A DNA stretch of 64,000 nucleotides from assembly GCF_026262505.1 (NCBI RefSeq), contig NC_067206.1, positions 4,616,879-4,680,878 of the forward strand. The letters run 5' to 3'. The position numbers and the translations under genes are program-made. Shown in pieces: positions 1-10,258 of the stretch. The stretch is from Trichomonas vaginalis G3. Lineage: Eukaryota > Parabasalia > Trichomonadida > Trichomonadidae. A model generated the notes under the pieces. It did no database searches and had not been told where the DNA came from. It saw only the letters and a program-made list of their open reading frames with translations. The stretch's first letter is position 1. The number at the start of each line of letters is the position of its first letter.

Positions 1-1052
1 TGCGCAATTGCTATACATGGTGAGTTAAGGAATCTGGAGTCAATTAGTAGCAAACCGCTGTTTTGAGGGAGAAAAATCATATTAAACGAACAAGAACCGG
101 TAGCGCTAATAAATATCTTAGTTCTTGCAAGGGTTCTCATTGTTTCAGATGCATTTAATACAAAAGTGTCCGGTAGAAGACGCCAATCGTATTGAGGAAA
201 ATTTTTTCGTGATAAATCATATAATTGGTGCATATTAGTGACGTGGCCCCAATTTTTCTTTGCTTTGTTAATAAAAACATGCAACGTTGGCTTCAGATTT
301 GTTAGATTATTAACTCTAAAAATGACATCATGTAAATCACGAAAAGAAACTTGAAGACCTGATATACCATAGTTAGTAACTACTACGTAAAGGTCTTTTA
401 CGAAAATCCAGTTCTCTGGGAGCGAATGAACTCTATTTTTTTCAAATCCGAGTAAAGGCAAATAATCTCTTGCCTGAGATTCTTCACCTCTGATAAATAT
501 ATCTGCATCTTTGGTGATTTCACTTGGAACACTGATCAATGCTCCTATCATATCCTGTAAAACGTGTCCAAATTGTGGATGATATCCAAATCCAACGACA
601 GCTTTATCGTAGATATGAAGAAAATGCGAAACATTTAAATAAACTGGGTATTCCCATTTCATTGGGCAGGGTTGATGAAAATATCCACCAAATGTACTGA
701 CTCCTTGTCTACTTACGTCAGCATAGATGTAATGTTGTAACTGTGTGTGCTGAAATATTAAAGAATGCTTGTCGTAATCGATCTCAAAGTCTTTATAAGT
801 ATTATCTGAAACTAAAATTTTGTCTTCGTATAAATATTTGTTGAGAGTGTAGTTATGGATGATTTCTGTTAATCGAAGTATGTGTAATTTCGAAATATTC
901 TTTAAGGGTGGCGAATAATTTATTATTTTACTCGATGCGGATGTTCTTAAAAAGGATGCTAATAGGATTATGGTAACAACTGGAAAAAATAACAGTAAGT
1001 CTGTATTTATGAAGAACGAAATATAGTATTTCCAGTTCAACCATTTCCGCAT
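1..1052 (-). CDS. GT61-like glycosyltransferase (DUF563 type), host gene, 3' end cut by window edge
   Basis: An uninterrupted minus-strand frame runs from an ATG at 1050-1052 to the left edge, about 350 codons with no stop. It begins MRKWLNWKYYISFF, followed by a hydrophobic stretch (about residues 19-36) that looks like a signal anchor, as in type II Golgi enzymes. The later part has a GT61/DUF563 flavour: GFGYHPQFGHVLQDMIGAL (a histidine and an aspartate in an N/H..D type motif), LPLLGFEKNRVHSLPENW, and a C-terminal ISATGSCSFNMIFLP. This family transfers sugars onto glycans in the secretory lumen, and large families of it are expected in trichomonads. It is the only convincing non-element gene here. 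The family call rests on motif memory, so the open frame is certain but the function only likely. Confidence 0.6.
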   Translation of the reverse strand, partial: MRKWLNWKYYISFFINTDLLLFFPVVTIILLASFLRTSASSKIINYSPPLKNISKLHILRLTEIIHNYTLNKYLYEDKILVSDNTYKDFEIDYDKHSLIFQHTQLQHYIYADVSRQGVSTFGGYFHQPCPMKWEYPVYLNVSHFLHIYDKAVVGFGYHPQFGHVLQDMIGALISVPSEITKDADIFIRGEESQARDYLPLLGFEKNRVHSLPENWIFVKDLYVVVTNYGISGLQVSFRDLHDVIFRVNNLTNLKPTLHVFINKAKKNWGHVTNMHQLYDLSRKNFPQYDWRLLPDTFVLNASETMRTLARTKIFISATGSCSFNMIFLPQNSGLLLIDSRFLNSPCIAIA

Positions 1053-1263
1053 AATAATTGAGATGAAGAATAAACAAAAAAGATTTCACTTTTGTTGTAA
1101 ACAGAAATTCATCAAAAGTGACAGCTCTCAATTTTTTGACATTTGTAAATTCTAAATTGAATGAGAAAAATGAAATAATACTAAGCATAATACAATATTC
1201 TAGATTTAATTATAATTAGGAAAAAGTTAGTTTTGAGAGTACTTTTCATAGGCATATAGAATG

Positions 1264-1772
1264 AAATCTTCTGAAAAATAATATCACATAAACTCATATT
1301 ATTTTCTAATATATAACTATTTTATATAAAAATCAAATTCAATGATCTTAAAAGCGAAGGATAAACCTCAAAATTTACGAATATAATGAGTGGGAATATA
1401 ATGCTTATCTATCATAAAACCATATGAAATATTAATTTTTGCTTTACGCCTAATTTTTGACGACAATTAGCAAGAAGAATTGCATGATAAATAAAAACAT
1501 TTAATCAAAGTCAATTTTATTTTTCATATTCAAATGGACTGAGTGTTAACATTTAACATTTTTTGCTAATTGTCGTCAAAAATTAGGCGTAAAGCAAAAA
1601 TTGATATTTCATATGGTTTTATGATAGATAAGCATTATATTCCCACTCATTATATTCGTAAATTTTGAGGTTTATCCTTCGCTTTTAAGATCATTGAATT
1701 TGATTTTTATATAAAATAGTTATATATTAGAAAATAATATGAGTTTATGTGATATTATTTTTCAGAAGATTT
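1264..1772. repeat. Near-perfect inverted repeat, 2 x 210 bp with a 89-bp loop
   Basis: Positions 1264-1473 are the reverse complement of 1563-1772 with about one mismatch, separated by an AT-rich loop. A second, outer 29-bp inverted pair (1094-1122 and 1904-1932) brackets it; its left member lies just upstream of the glycosyltransferase ATG. No ORF is inside. It could be a MITE, a snap-back duplication or a hairpin RNA source. I could not find an obvious target duplication. Confidence 0.85.
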
Positions 1773-2303
1773 TGTGTTCTTCTTCAAAATTTTATTTTTT
1801 TATTAAAAAGAATCTTTACAAAATATACATTTACTTTAATTAATATTTAAAAACGTGCTCTATCAAAAGTTCCAAAAATTCAATATTTTAGCTTTTCTGA
1901 GGTGTCACTTTTGATGAATTTCTGTTTACAACACTTTTGAGCGGAAATACATCTATAATGACATTTTATAATAATTTCGTTTACTGGATTTTGAATTGAA
2001 TGATTTACTCCTAATGAATGAGTAGTGGTAATTTTAGCTAAAAGTGACACACCCGTGAAGGGTGTGATTACCGATCGGTAATTTCGACAGTTTAGAATTT
2101 AAATTTTTTTATGGAACTGTTGCGAGTTTCATAAAGAATTTAAGGAATATAAGCTAAGGGTTTCGTTTTGCTAAAATTGTCACTTTTATAGCATATTTGT
2201 TTTTGGATGTTTTGCGAAACCAAAAAAAAACTATGATATACAATGCGTGTGTAAAGAAAATACTTTATTTACTAGTTAAAAAATCATTTTGTATTGATCA
2301 AGT
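1773..2303. other. AT-rich spacer with two adjacent hairpins (2048-2066 and 2068-2081)
   Basis: No gene is visible. A perfect 7-bp stem hairpin (CACACCC/GGGTGTG, 2048-2066) is followed directly by the 14-bp palindrome ttaccgatcggtaa (2068-2081). The last six bases, 2298-2303, are the left target duplication of element D. Segments near 2033-2048 and 2156-2176 reappear inverted near 12017-12033 and 11300-11320 on the far side of D. Confidence 0.5.
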
Positions 2304-2456
2304 AGTAGTATGATATGAAGGGTTGTGTGACTTTTTTTGTTACATCTATATATAGACGATGCATTAAAATATATTTATTTATAAATCATTTAAAAAATTA
2401 ACATTAATTTTAAAATAATTTATTTTTTTATCTTTTATAAAAGAAGCTATATATAG

Positions 2457-3047
2457 ATGATGTCAGATATTCCGCGATTAATTAAACATTGTTTAAATCC
2501 TGAATGGGTTAAACTTCAATTTAAAAATGAAGATTGTGAATTATTAAATGAATATGAAAGCCAAAATAAGCTAATGAGGTATAAATATAATGATAAAGAA
2601 TATTTAATTTCATGGAATCAATGGAGTCATAATCAAAGACCTCATAAACGAGAAGAAGAAATTGAAAATAATGAAATGGAAATCATTGATGACATTAAAG
2701 AGGATGGAATTCCTAAATTTTGTAGAAAAACCTTTAGAACTAAGTTAGGAGCATATAAACGTAGAGTATTAAATCCTGAATATCTTAAACATCAATTTAA
2801 AAAGGAAGACTGTGAATTATTAAACGCTAATGAATATGAAAATGCTAAATCAAAACTGAGATATAAATATATTGGAAGTGATGAAAGATGCAAAGATAAA
2901 GATAAAGTTTATACAGTTTCATATAATAACTGGCACACGTTAGGGATAAGAAAACATTTAGGAGATTATGGGAAATGTTCCGAATTCTTCAAATCTAGTA
3001 TGTACGAGAGAGTAAAAGAAATTAGAAATAATTATTTTCATGAATAA
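2457..3047 (+). CDS. 196-aa protein with two tandem LLNE-type repeat domains, left copy (element D)
   Basis: The protein holds two related units of about 50 residues. Unit 1 starts LNPEWVKLQFKNEDCELLNE and ends YLISWNQW; unit 2 starts LNPEYLKHQFKKEDCELLNA and ends YTVSYNNW. This layout (acidic LL(S/N)EY start, KL+Y+Y strand, SW.NW end) recalls the zinc-ribbon-like repeats found next to homing-type nucleases in phages and large viruses, but the Cys/His pairs are missing. That similarity is from memory and weak. The promoter region (about 2400-2456) is AT-rich with a short palindromic tatatata stretch. The mirror copy at 9668-10258 differs by very few residues. It is the best conserved gene of D; DNA binding is a guess. 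Confidence 0.65.
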   Translation: MMSDIPRLIKHCLNPEWVKLQFKNEDCELLNEYESQNKLMRYKYNDKEYLISWNQWSHNQRPHKREEEIENNEMEIIDDIKEDGIPKFCRKTFRTKLGAYKRRVLNPEYLKHQFKKEDCELLNANEYENAKSKLRYKYIGSDERCKDKDKVYTVSYNNWHTLGIRKHLGDYGKCSEFFKSSMYERVKEIRNNYFHE

Positions 3048-3073
3048 AAGATTCACTACCATAATAAAATAAA

Positions 3074-3310
3074 AAATAATTTATTTTTTATCTTTTATAA
3101 AAGAAGCTATATATAGATGATGTCAGATATTCCGCGATTAATTAATTATTTTTGAAGAACTGAGGGTGTCACCACGTCACCATGTCACCAGGTTAATTAA
3201 CTTCTCTTAAAAATGATGACAACATGACATTTTGACAACAGGTATGAAAGGAGGTATAAATATAATGGAGTCATAATCAAAGACCTCATAAACGAGAAAA
3301 AGAAATTTGA
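3074..3310 (+). repeat. Scrambled mini-copy of the 196-aa gene in D, left arm
   Basis: 3074-3146 repeats the upstream region and first codons of the 196-aa gene (compare 2410-2484). 3241-3300 repeats internal gene segments (compare 2577-2660). Between them sits the roughly 95-bp block with gtgtcac/acgtcacc iterons and ttaattaa that recurs throughout D. It reads as an internally deleted derivative of the gene with the block at the junction. The right arm carries the same structure at about 9410-9641. Confidence 0.6.
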
Positions 3311-3559
3311 TGAGTTCAACATTGAACTTTAAGAAACTAATGATTATTTGAATTTATGAAATTAATTATTTGATTCATTCTTTCTTCAATCTCTTCTATT
3401 CTTTTTGTTAAATCATCTATTTTCATTAATGAGGTGATTCTTGATTGAGGAATAGATTTCAAACTAACCACCCCCTTTATTTTTGAAATTTTGAATCCAT
3501 CAACTTTAAACATTTTATTCAATTTACATGTTGTCAATTCTTCAAATAATTTTTTATTA

Positions 3560-4862
3560 TAGGGTGTCCAAAGGTGTGTTTAGCACAAACCTGAATACTG
3601 CGAATAGAAATAAACAAGTTACATATATATAAAGTTTATTTAAATATAATCACCATTGGATTCAATCACGCGTTCGCAGCGATCGATCCAGGCTTGAAAG
3701 ACACGCTTTAAATCATCATGAGAAAATTGCTCAAATTGCTCTCTTACAAAATTTTCAAGATCATCTGGACTCGCGAATTCGCGTCCTTCAGCTCTCTTTT
3801 TTAGCGTGCCGAATAAATAAAAGTCAGAGGGTGCAATATCAGGTGAATAAATTGGGTTTGGAACAACTTTGACATTGTTTTCCAACAAGTAATTCATTAC
3901 CTTATGACTTTTGTGAACTCTTGAATTATCAAAATGAATTGCAAACTTTTGTTTTTGTTGTTTGGATTTCTCAAACTCATCAGAATTGATAATTTGAGTA
4001 AGAACATTGTCAATTAGATACTGAGCATTCATCGTATTAGGTTTTTGAAGAATATCAATTGCGATGATGCCATTCACGCCCCAAAAAACCGACAACATCA
4101 TCATTGTGTGTCAATTTTTTTCTTCGGGAATGTTTGCGGATTTTCATCCTTCGGGATCCACATGATTTTGGCTTCTGTTGCATATTGAAACCAAGACTCG
4201 TCCCCTGTTACTAAAAAGCGAAACTTCTTGGATTGATACGCACCCAATATAGAGAGGAGCTCTTTCGAAGATTGGACTCTAGATTTTTTTTGAACTGAAT
4301 TAAGGTTGTGCGGAACCCAACGTGTATACGCTAGTTTGTAGTTCAAATAATTGTGCAGATAATAACTGACTGTTGTACGTGGTATCTTTGTCATCTCCTC
4401 TATCCTTCTGAGTGATGCTCTTGGGTCTTCATCTAGCGCTTGAAGAATTGCTTTGATTTTTCTTTGATCCGGCGATTTTTTGTCAATTTTTATGATGGGC
4501 GCCTTTTTGTTCATGAAGTGATACATCCTAACATGATACGTTACAGTGGAATAGCTAGGAGCATCCATACCGAAGCATTTTACCAATGTCTCGTAGATTT
4601 TTTTACAGTCTTTGCATTTTTTTGCAAGAGCGAGGATGTTTTCTTTATGATTCATTAAAAAAATGAAAAAAATCCCGCCAAAATTTCCCGCGAAACCGCC
4701 TCTTGTCTCAAAATTCATTTTATATCCCGGCATGGCGCCAAAATACAACATACTCATCATATACATATATTCATATTTTTTATTATATATTTATAATCAG
4801 CATATATCTCCTTTAATAGTCTCATATAGAGCGCTGTGCTAAACGCACCTTTGGACACCCTA
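3560..4862 (-). mobile_element. Mariner transposon copy 1 (Tvmar1-like), 1303 bp
   Basis: Ends are TAGGGTGTCCAAAGGTG and its inverse, with TIRs of about 28 bp. It is flanked by the TA duplication (3558-3559 and 4863-4864). It encodes one minus-strand transposase. A second copy at 30323-31624 is about 99% identical, so both insertions look recent. The identity as the T. vaginalis mariner family is from the D34D transposase and the AGGGTGTCC termini. Confidence 0.95.
3640..4655 (-). pseudogene. Mariner transposase, one frameshift (copy 1)
   Basis: Cut-and-paste DNA transposase. The likely start is the ATG at 4653-4655 (MNHKENILALAKKC), giving about 338 codons, normal for mariner; the upstream extension to 4766 runs toward the TIR. 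An N-terminal helix-turn-helix region (LRRIEEMTKIPRTTVSYYL) is followed by the catalytic core: first Asp in VTGDESWF, second in HFDNSRVH, third in IAPSDFYLF, with 34 residues between the last two (D34D). Against copy 2, one C is missing near 4105, so the frame shifts between KKKIDT and MMMLSVFWG. Confidence 0.9.
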
Positions 4863-5085
4863 TATTAGCATAATAGTCATTAAATTCTTCAACAGATGAA
4901 AAAATTTTTATTTCAGTAATTGGTTTAACAACGTTTATTTTTTGTTGAACATTTTCACTTTCATTTATTTCTTCCTCCCCTGTTTCATTTATTTTTAAAA
5001 TCGGTGACAACATGACATTTTGACAACACAGCAGGATTAACGCAAAAATAAATTCCAATCATACTTTATAAAACTTCATTTACAA

Positions 5086-6849
5086 GTATTTCATCGTAAA
5101 CACTTTGTCAAAACTTCATCGTATATGCTTTGTCAAAATGTCATCGTAAATGTTTTGTCAAAACTTCATCGAAACTAAACGTAAACTCTATGTCAAACAT
5201 GAACGTAAACTCTATGTTAAACATGAACGAAACACTTTGTCGAACTTAAACGTAAAGACTTCATCGAAACTAAACGTAAACTCTATGTCAAACATGAACG
5301 TAAACTCTATGTTAAACATAAACGTAAACACTTTGTCAATACTTCATCGTAAATGCTTTTGTCATGACTTCTTCGTATATGTTTTGTCAAAACTTCATCG
5401 TATATGCTTTGTCATGATTTCTTCGTATATGTTTTGTCAAGACTTCATCGAAACTAAACGTAAACACTTTGTCAAACATGAACATAAATGCTTTGTCATA
5501 ACTTCTTCATCGTAATGAGTGTAAATGACCCAAAAATAATGTTTAGGGTAGATGGTTTTTAGGTGTCACTACGTCACCATGTCACCAGGTTAATTAACTT
5601 CTCTTAAAATTACTGACAACATGACATTTTGACAACACAGCAGGATTAATGAGGAAGGCACTTATGAATTATTTTTGAAGAACTGAAGGTGTCACTACGT
5701 CACCATGTGTCACTCGGTTAATTAACTTCTCTGAAAAAATGAGACAACATGACATTTTGACAACACAGCAGGATTAATGAGGAAGGCACTTATGAATTAT
5801 TTTTGAAGAACTGAAGGTGTCACTACGTCACCATGTGTCACTCGGTTAATTAACTTCTCTGAAAAAATGAGACAACATGACATTTTGACAACAGTCCAGG
5901 AAATAAACTTCATCGTATATGCTTTGTCATGATTTCATCGTAAATGTTTTGTCATGACTTCATCGTAAATGCTTTGTCAAAACTTCATCGTATATGCTTT
6001 GTCATGATTTCATCGTATATGCTTTGTCATGATTTCATCGTATATGCTTTGTCATGACTTCTTCGTAAATGTTTTGTCATGATTTCATTGTAAATGTTTT
6101 GTGAAGAATATAGCAACCGCCGGAATTCAGACGGTTGTTTTTTTATACAAAATTCACGCAGGATTAATGGTTTCAGGTTATTCAATAATTAATTATTTTT
6201 GAAGAACTGAAGGTGTCACTACGTCACCATGTGTCACTCGGTTAATTAACTTCTCTTAAAATTACTGACAACATGACATTTTGACAACAGTCCAGGAAAT
6301 AAACTTCATCGTATATGCTTTGTTATGACTTCATCGTAAATGTTTTGTCATGACTTCATCGTAAATGTTTTGTCATGACTTCATCGTAAATGCTTTGTCA
6401 AAACTTCATCGTATATGCTTTGTCATGATTTCATCGTAAATGTTTTGTCATGACTTCATCGTAAATGCTTTGTCAAAACTTCATCGTATATGCTTTGTCA
6501 TGACTTCATCGAAACTAAACGTATATGCTTTGTCAAAACTTCATCGTAAATGTTTTGTCATGATTTCATTGTATATGCTTTGTCAAAACTTCATCGTAAA
6601 TGTTTTGTCATGATTTCTTCGTATATGTTTTGTCATGATTTCATCGAAACTAAACGTATATGCTTTGTCAAAACTTCATCGTAAATGCTTTGTCAAACTT
6701 CATCGTATATGTTTTGTCAAGATTTCATCGTATATGCTTTGTCATGACTTCTTCATCGTAAATGTTTTGTCATGACTTCATCGAAACTAAACGTATATGT
6801 TTTGTCAAGATTTCATCGTAAATGCTTTGTCATGACTTCTTCATCGTAA
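5086..6849. repeat. Minisatellite blocks of a 23-24 bp unit in D, left arm
   Basis: Three blocks (about 5086-5515, 5905-6110, 6300-6849) are built from a unit close to ttcatcgtaWatgYtttgtc. Between them lie copies of a roughly 100-bp block containing gtgtcactacgtcacc, ttaattaa and gacaacatgacattttgac, and one hairpin with gcaaccgccggaattc (6098-6163). The unit can be read as repeats of LSKLHRKCFV in one frame, but there is no codon-level constraint, so I treat it as non-coding. Confidence 0.85.
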
Positions 6850-6870
6850 TGAGTGTAAATGACCCAAAAA

Positions 6871-7047
6871 TAATGTTTATGTTAGAATGTTAGATCTATT
6901 AAATCGTCTATGATGTAAATTGTGTATAGAATGAAATGAAGGAAGAATGTGTATATCTAATGAAATCCTCCATGTTAGAAAACATGTTAGAAAACATGTT
7001 AGAAAACATGTTAGAAAAGGTGTTAGATCTAACATTCTAACATAAAC
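6871..7047. other. Centre of element D: iteron and AGATCT palindrome cassette
   Basis: The centre has gttagaatgttagatct on the left side. On the right side are four repeats of about 12 bp (atgttagaaaac), then gtgttagatctaacattctaac and the flank taaacattatttttgg. The same layout with other words recurs in elements A, B and C (see findings). AGATCT lies at 6892-6897 and 7025-7030. Confidence 0.6.
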
Positions 7048-7069
7048 ATTATTTTTGGGTCATTTACAC

Positions 7070-8945
7070 TCATTACGATGAAGAAGTCATGACAAAGCAT
7101 TTACGATGAAATCTTGACAAAACATATACGTTTAGTTTCGATGAAGTCATGACAAAACATTTACGATGAAGAAGTCATGACAAAGCATATACGATGAAAT
7201 CTTGACAAAACATATACGATGAAGTTTGACAAAGCATATACGATGAAGTTTGACAAAGCATTTACGATGAAGTTTTGACAAAGCATATACGTTTAGTTTC
7301 GATGAAATCATGACAAAACATATACGAAGAAATCATGACAAAACATTTACGATGAAGTTTTGACAAAGCATATACAATGAAATCATGACAAAACATTTAC
7401 GATGAAGTTTTGACAAAGCATATACGTTTAGTTTCGATGAAGTCATGACAAAACATATACGATGAAGTTTTGACAAAACATTTACGATGAAATCATGACA
7501 AAGCATATACGATGAAATCATGACAAAGCATATACGATGAAGTTTTGACAAAGCATTTACGATGAAGTCATGACAAAACATTTACGATGAAGTCATAACA
7601 AAGCATATACGATGAAGTCATGACAAAGCATATACGATGAAGTTTATTTCCTGGACTGTTGTCAAAATGTCATGTTGTCAGTAATTTTAAGAGAAGTTAA
7701 TTAACCGAGTGACACATGGTGACGTAGTGACACCTTCAGTTCTTCAAAAATAATTAATTATTGAATAACCTGAAACCATTAATCCTGCGTGAATTTTGTA
7801 TAAAAAAACAACCGTCTGAATTCCGGCGGTTGCTATATTCTTCACAAAACATTTACAATGAAATCATGACAAAACATTTACGAAGAAGTCATGACAAAGC
7901 ATATACGATGAAATCATGACAAAGCATATACGATGAAGTTTTGACAAAGCATTTACGATGAAGTCATGACAAAACATTTACGATGAAATCATGACAAAGC
8001 ATATACGATGAAATCATGACAAAGCATATACGATGAAGTTTTGACAAAGCATTTACGATGAAGTCATGACAAAACATTTACGATGAAATCATGACAAAGC
8101 ATATACGATGAAGTTTATTTCCTGGACTGTTGTCAAAATGTCATGTTGTCTCATTTTTTCAGAGAAGTTAATTAACCGAGTGACACATGGTGACGTAGTG
8201 ACACCTTCAGTTCTTCAAAAATAATTCATAAGTGCCTTCCTCATTAATCCTGCTGTGTTGTCAAAATGTCATGTTGTCTCATTTTTTCAGAGAAGTTAAT
8301 TAACCGAGTGACACATGGTGACGTAGTGACACCTTCAGCTCTTCAAAAATAATTCATAAGTGCCTTCCTCATTAATCCTGCTGTGTTGTCAAAATGTCAT
8401 GTTGTCAGTAATTTTAAGAGAAGTTAATTAACCTGGTGACATGGTGACGTAGTGACACCTAAAAACCATCTACCCTAAACATTATTTTTGGGTCATTTAC
8501 ACTCATTACGATGAAGAAGTTATGACAAAGCATTTATGTTCATGTTTGACAAAGTGTTTACGTTTAGTTTCGATGAAGTCTTGACAAAACATATACGAAG
8601 AAATCATGACAAAGCATATACGATGAAGTTTTGACAAAACATATACGAAGAAGTCATGACAAAGCATTTACGATGAAGTATTGACAAAGTGTTTACGTTT
8701 ATGTTTAACATAGAGTTTACGTTCATGTTTGACATAGAGTTTACGTTTAGTTTCGATGAAGTCTTTACGTTTAAGTTCGACAAAGTGTTTCGTTCATGTT
8801 TAACATAGAGTTTACGTTCATGTTTGACATAGAGTTTACGTTTAGTTTCGATGAAGTTTTGACAAAACATTTACGATGACATTTTGACAAAGCATATACG
8901 ATGAAGTTTTGACAAAGTGTTTACGATGAAATACTTGTAAATGAA
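7070..8945. repeat. Minisatellite blocks of the 23-24 bp unit in D, right arm
   Basis: Mirror image of the left-arm arrays: blocks at about 7070-7640, 7850-8115 and 8510-8945 with the unit in reverse orientation, separated by the same gtcac-iteron blocks and the gcaaccgccggaattc hairpin (about 7786-7850). Unit order differs slightly from the left arm, as expected for arrays that change by slippage. Confidence 0.85.
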
Positions 8946-8961
8946 GTTTTATAAAGTATGA

Positions 8962-9378
8962 TTGGAATTTATTTTTGCGTTAATCCTGCTGTGTTGTCAA
9001 AATGTCATGTTGTCACCGATTTTAAAAATAAATGAAACAGGGGAGGAAGAAATAAATGAAAGTGAAAATGTTCAACAAAAAATAAACGTTGTTAAACCAA
9101 TTACTGAAATAAAAATTTTTTCATCTGTTGAAGAATTTAATGACTATTATGCTAATAATAAAAAATTATTTGAAGAATTGACAACATGTAAATTGAATAA
9201 AATGTTTAAAGTTGATGGATTCAAAATTTCAAAAATAAAGGGGGTGGTTAGTTTGAAATCTATTCCTCAATCAAGAATCACCTCATTAATGAAAATAGAT
9301 GATTTAACAAAAAGAATAGAAGAGATTGAAGAAAGAATGAATCAAATAATTAATTTCATAAATTCAAATAATCATTAG
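8962..9378 (+). CDS. 138-aa protein with hydrophobic N-terminus and C-terminal coiled coil (element D)
   Basis: The first 20 residues (MEFIFALILLCCQNVMLSPI) look like a signal or anchor, but this DNA also matches the repeat block found elsewhere in D, so the N-terminus may have been added by repeat insertion. A polar middle follows, and the end (about residues 105-138, DDLTKRIEEIEERMNQIINF) is a heptad coiled coil. No family recognised. The other arm's copy is split by the mariner, so this is the only intact one. Confidence 0.5.
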   Translation: MEFIFALILLCCQNVMLSPILKINETGEEEINESENVQQKINVVKPITEIKIFSSVEEFNDYYANNKKLFEELTTCKLNKMFKVDGFKISKIKGVVSLKSIPQSRITSLMKIDDLTKRIEEIEERMNQIINFINSNNH

Positions 9379-9409
9379 TTTCTTAAAGTTCAATGTTGAA
9401 CTCATCAAA

Positions 9410-9641
9410 TTTCTTTTTCTCGTTTATGAGGTCTTTGATTATGACTCCATTATATTTATACCTCCTTTCATACCTGTTGTCAAAATGTCATGTTGTCATC
9501 ATTTTTAAGAGAAGTTAATTAACCTGGTGACATGGTGACGTGGTGACACCCTCAGTTCTTCAAAAATAATTAATTAATCGCGGAATATCTGACATCATCT
9601 ATATATAGCTTCTTTTATAAAAGATAAAAAATAAATTATTT
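9410..9641 (-). repeat. Scrambled mini-copy of the 196-aa gene in D, right arm
   Basis: Mirror of 3074-3310: partial 5' end and partial interior of the 196-aa gene around the gtcac-iteron block. Its presence in both arms means the rearrangement predates the arm duplication or was copied by conversion. Confidence 0.6.
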
Positions 9642-9667
9642 TTTATTTTATTATGGTAGTGAATCTT

Positions 9668-10258
9668 TTATTCATGAAAATAATTATTTCTAATTTCTTT
9701 TACTCTCTCGTACATACTAGATTTGAAGAATTCGGAACATTTCCCATAATCTCCTAAATGTTTTCTTATCCCTAACGTGTGCCAGTTATTATATGAAACT
9801 GTATAAACTTTATCTTTATCTTTGCATCTTTCATCACTTCCAATATATTTATATCTCAGTTTTGATTTAGCATTTTCATATTCATTAGCGTTTAATAATT
9901 CACAGTCTTCCTTTTTAAATAAATGTTTTATGTATTCAGGATTTAATACTCTACGTTTATATGCTCCTAACTTAGTTCTAAAGGTTTTTCTACAAAATTT
10001 AGGAATTCCATCCTCTTTAATGTCATCAATGATTTCCATTTCATTATTTTCAATTTCTTCTTCTCGTTTATGAGGTCTTTGATTATGACTCCATTGATTC
10101 CATGAAATTAAATATTCTTTATCATTATATTTATACCTCATTAGCTTATTTTGGCTTTCATATTCATTTAATAATTCACAATCTTCATTTTTAAATTGAA
10201 GTTTAACCCATTCAGGATTTAAACAATGTTTAATTAATCGCGGAATATCTGACATCAT
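9668..10258 (-). CDS. 196-aa two-repeat protein, right copy (element D)
   Basis: Inverted twin of 2457-3047. Visible differences are confined to the second unit (LNPEYIKHLFKKEDCE here against LNPEYLKHQFKKEDCE). Both copies are open from ATG to stop, consistent with selection or very recent duplication. The upstream AT-rich region to 10400 is the same as in the left arm. Confidence 0.65.
   Translation of the reverse strand: MMSDIPRLIKHCLNPEWVKLQFKNEDCELLNEYESQNKLMRYKYNDKEYLISWNQWSHNQRPHKREEEIENNEMEIIDDIKEDGIPKFCRKTFRTKLGAYKRRVLNPEYIKHLFKKEDCELLNANEYENAKSKLRYKYIGSDERCKDKDKVYTVSYNNWHTLGIRKHLGDYGKCSEFFKSSMYERVKEIRNNYFHE

Larger units (their letters stand above)
3337..5058 (-). pseudogene. Left copy of the 138-aa coiled-coil gene of D, split by a mariner insertion
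   Basis: 3337-3537 matches the C-terminal part and 4880-5058 the N-terminal part of the gene found whole at 8962-9378. The mariner at 3560-4862 lies between them. The target TA and the clean junctions show a simple insertion. The other arm is uninterrupted, so the mariner arrived after the two arms existed. Confidence 0.75.

Noticed and set aside
928-1188. 86-codon minus ORF
   Set aside because: It overlaps the 350-codon glycosyltransferase frame on the same strand and has no family resemblance.
5150-8870. ORFs of 82-121 codons in the minisatellite (5150-5515, 7333-7581, 8604-8870)
   Set aside because: They only translate the repeat unit. Frames differ between arms and there is no constraint or start context.
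5086-8945. CRISPR array: many short regularly spaced repeats in D
   Set aside because: The units are directly adjacent 23-24 bp minisatellite variants without unique spacers, no cas genes are present, and the array is mirrored in an inverted repeat.
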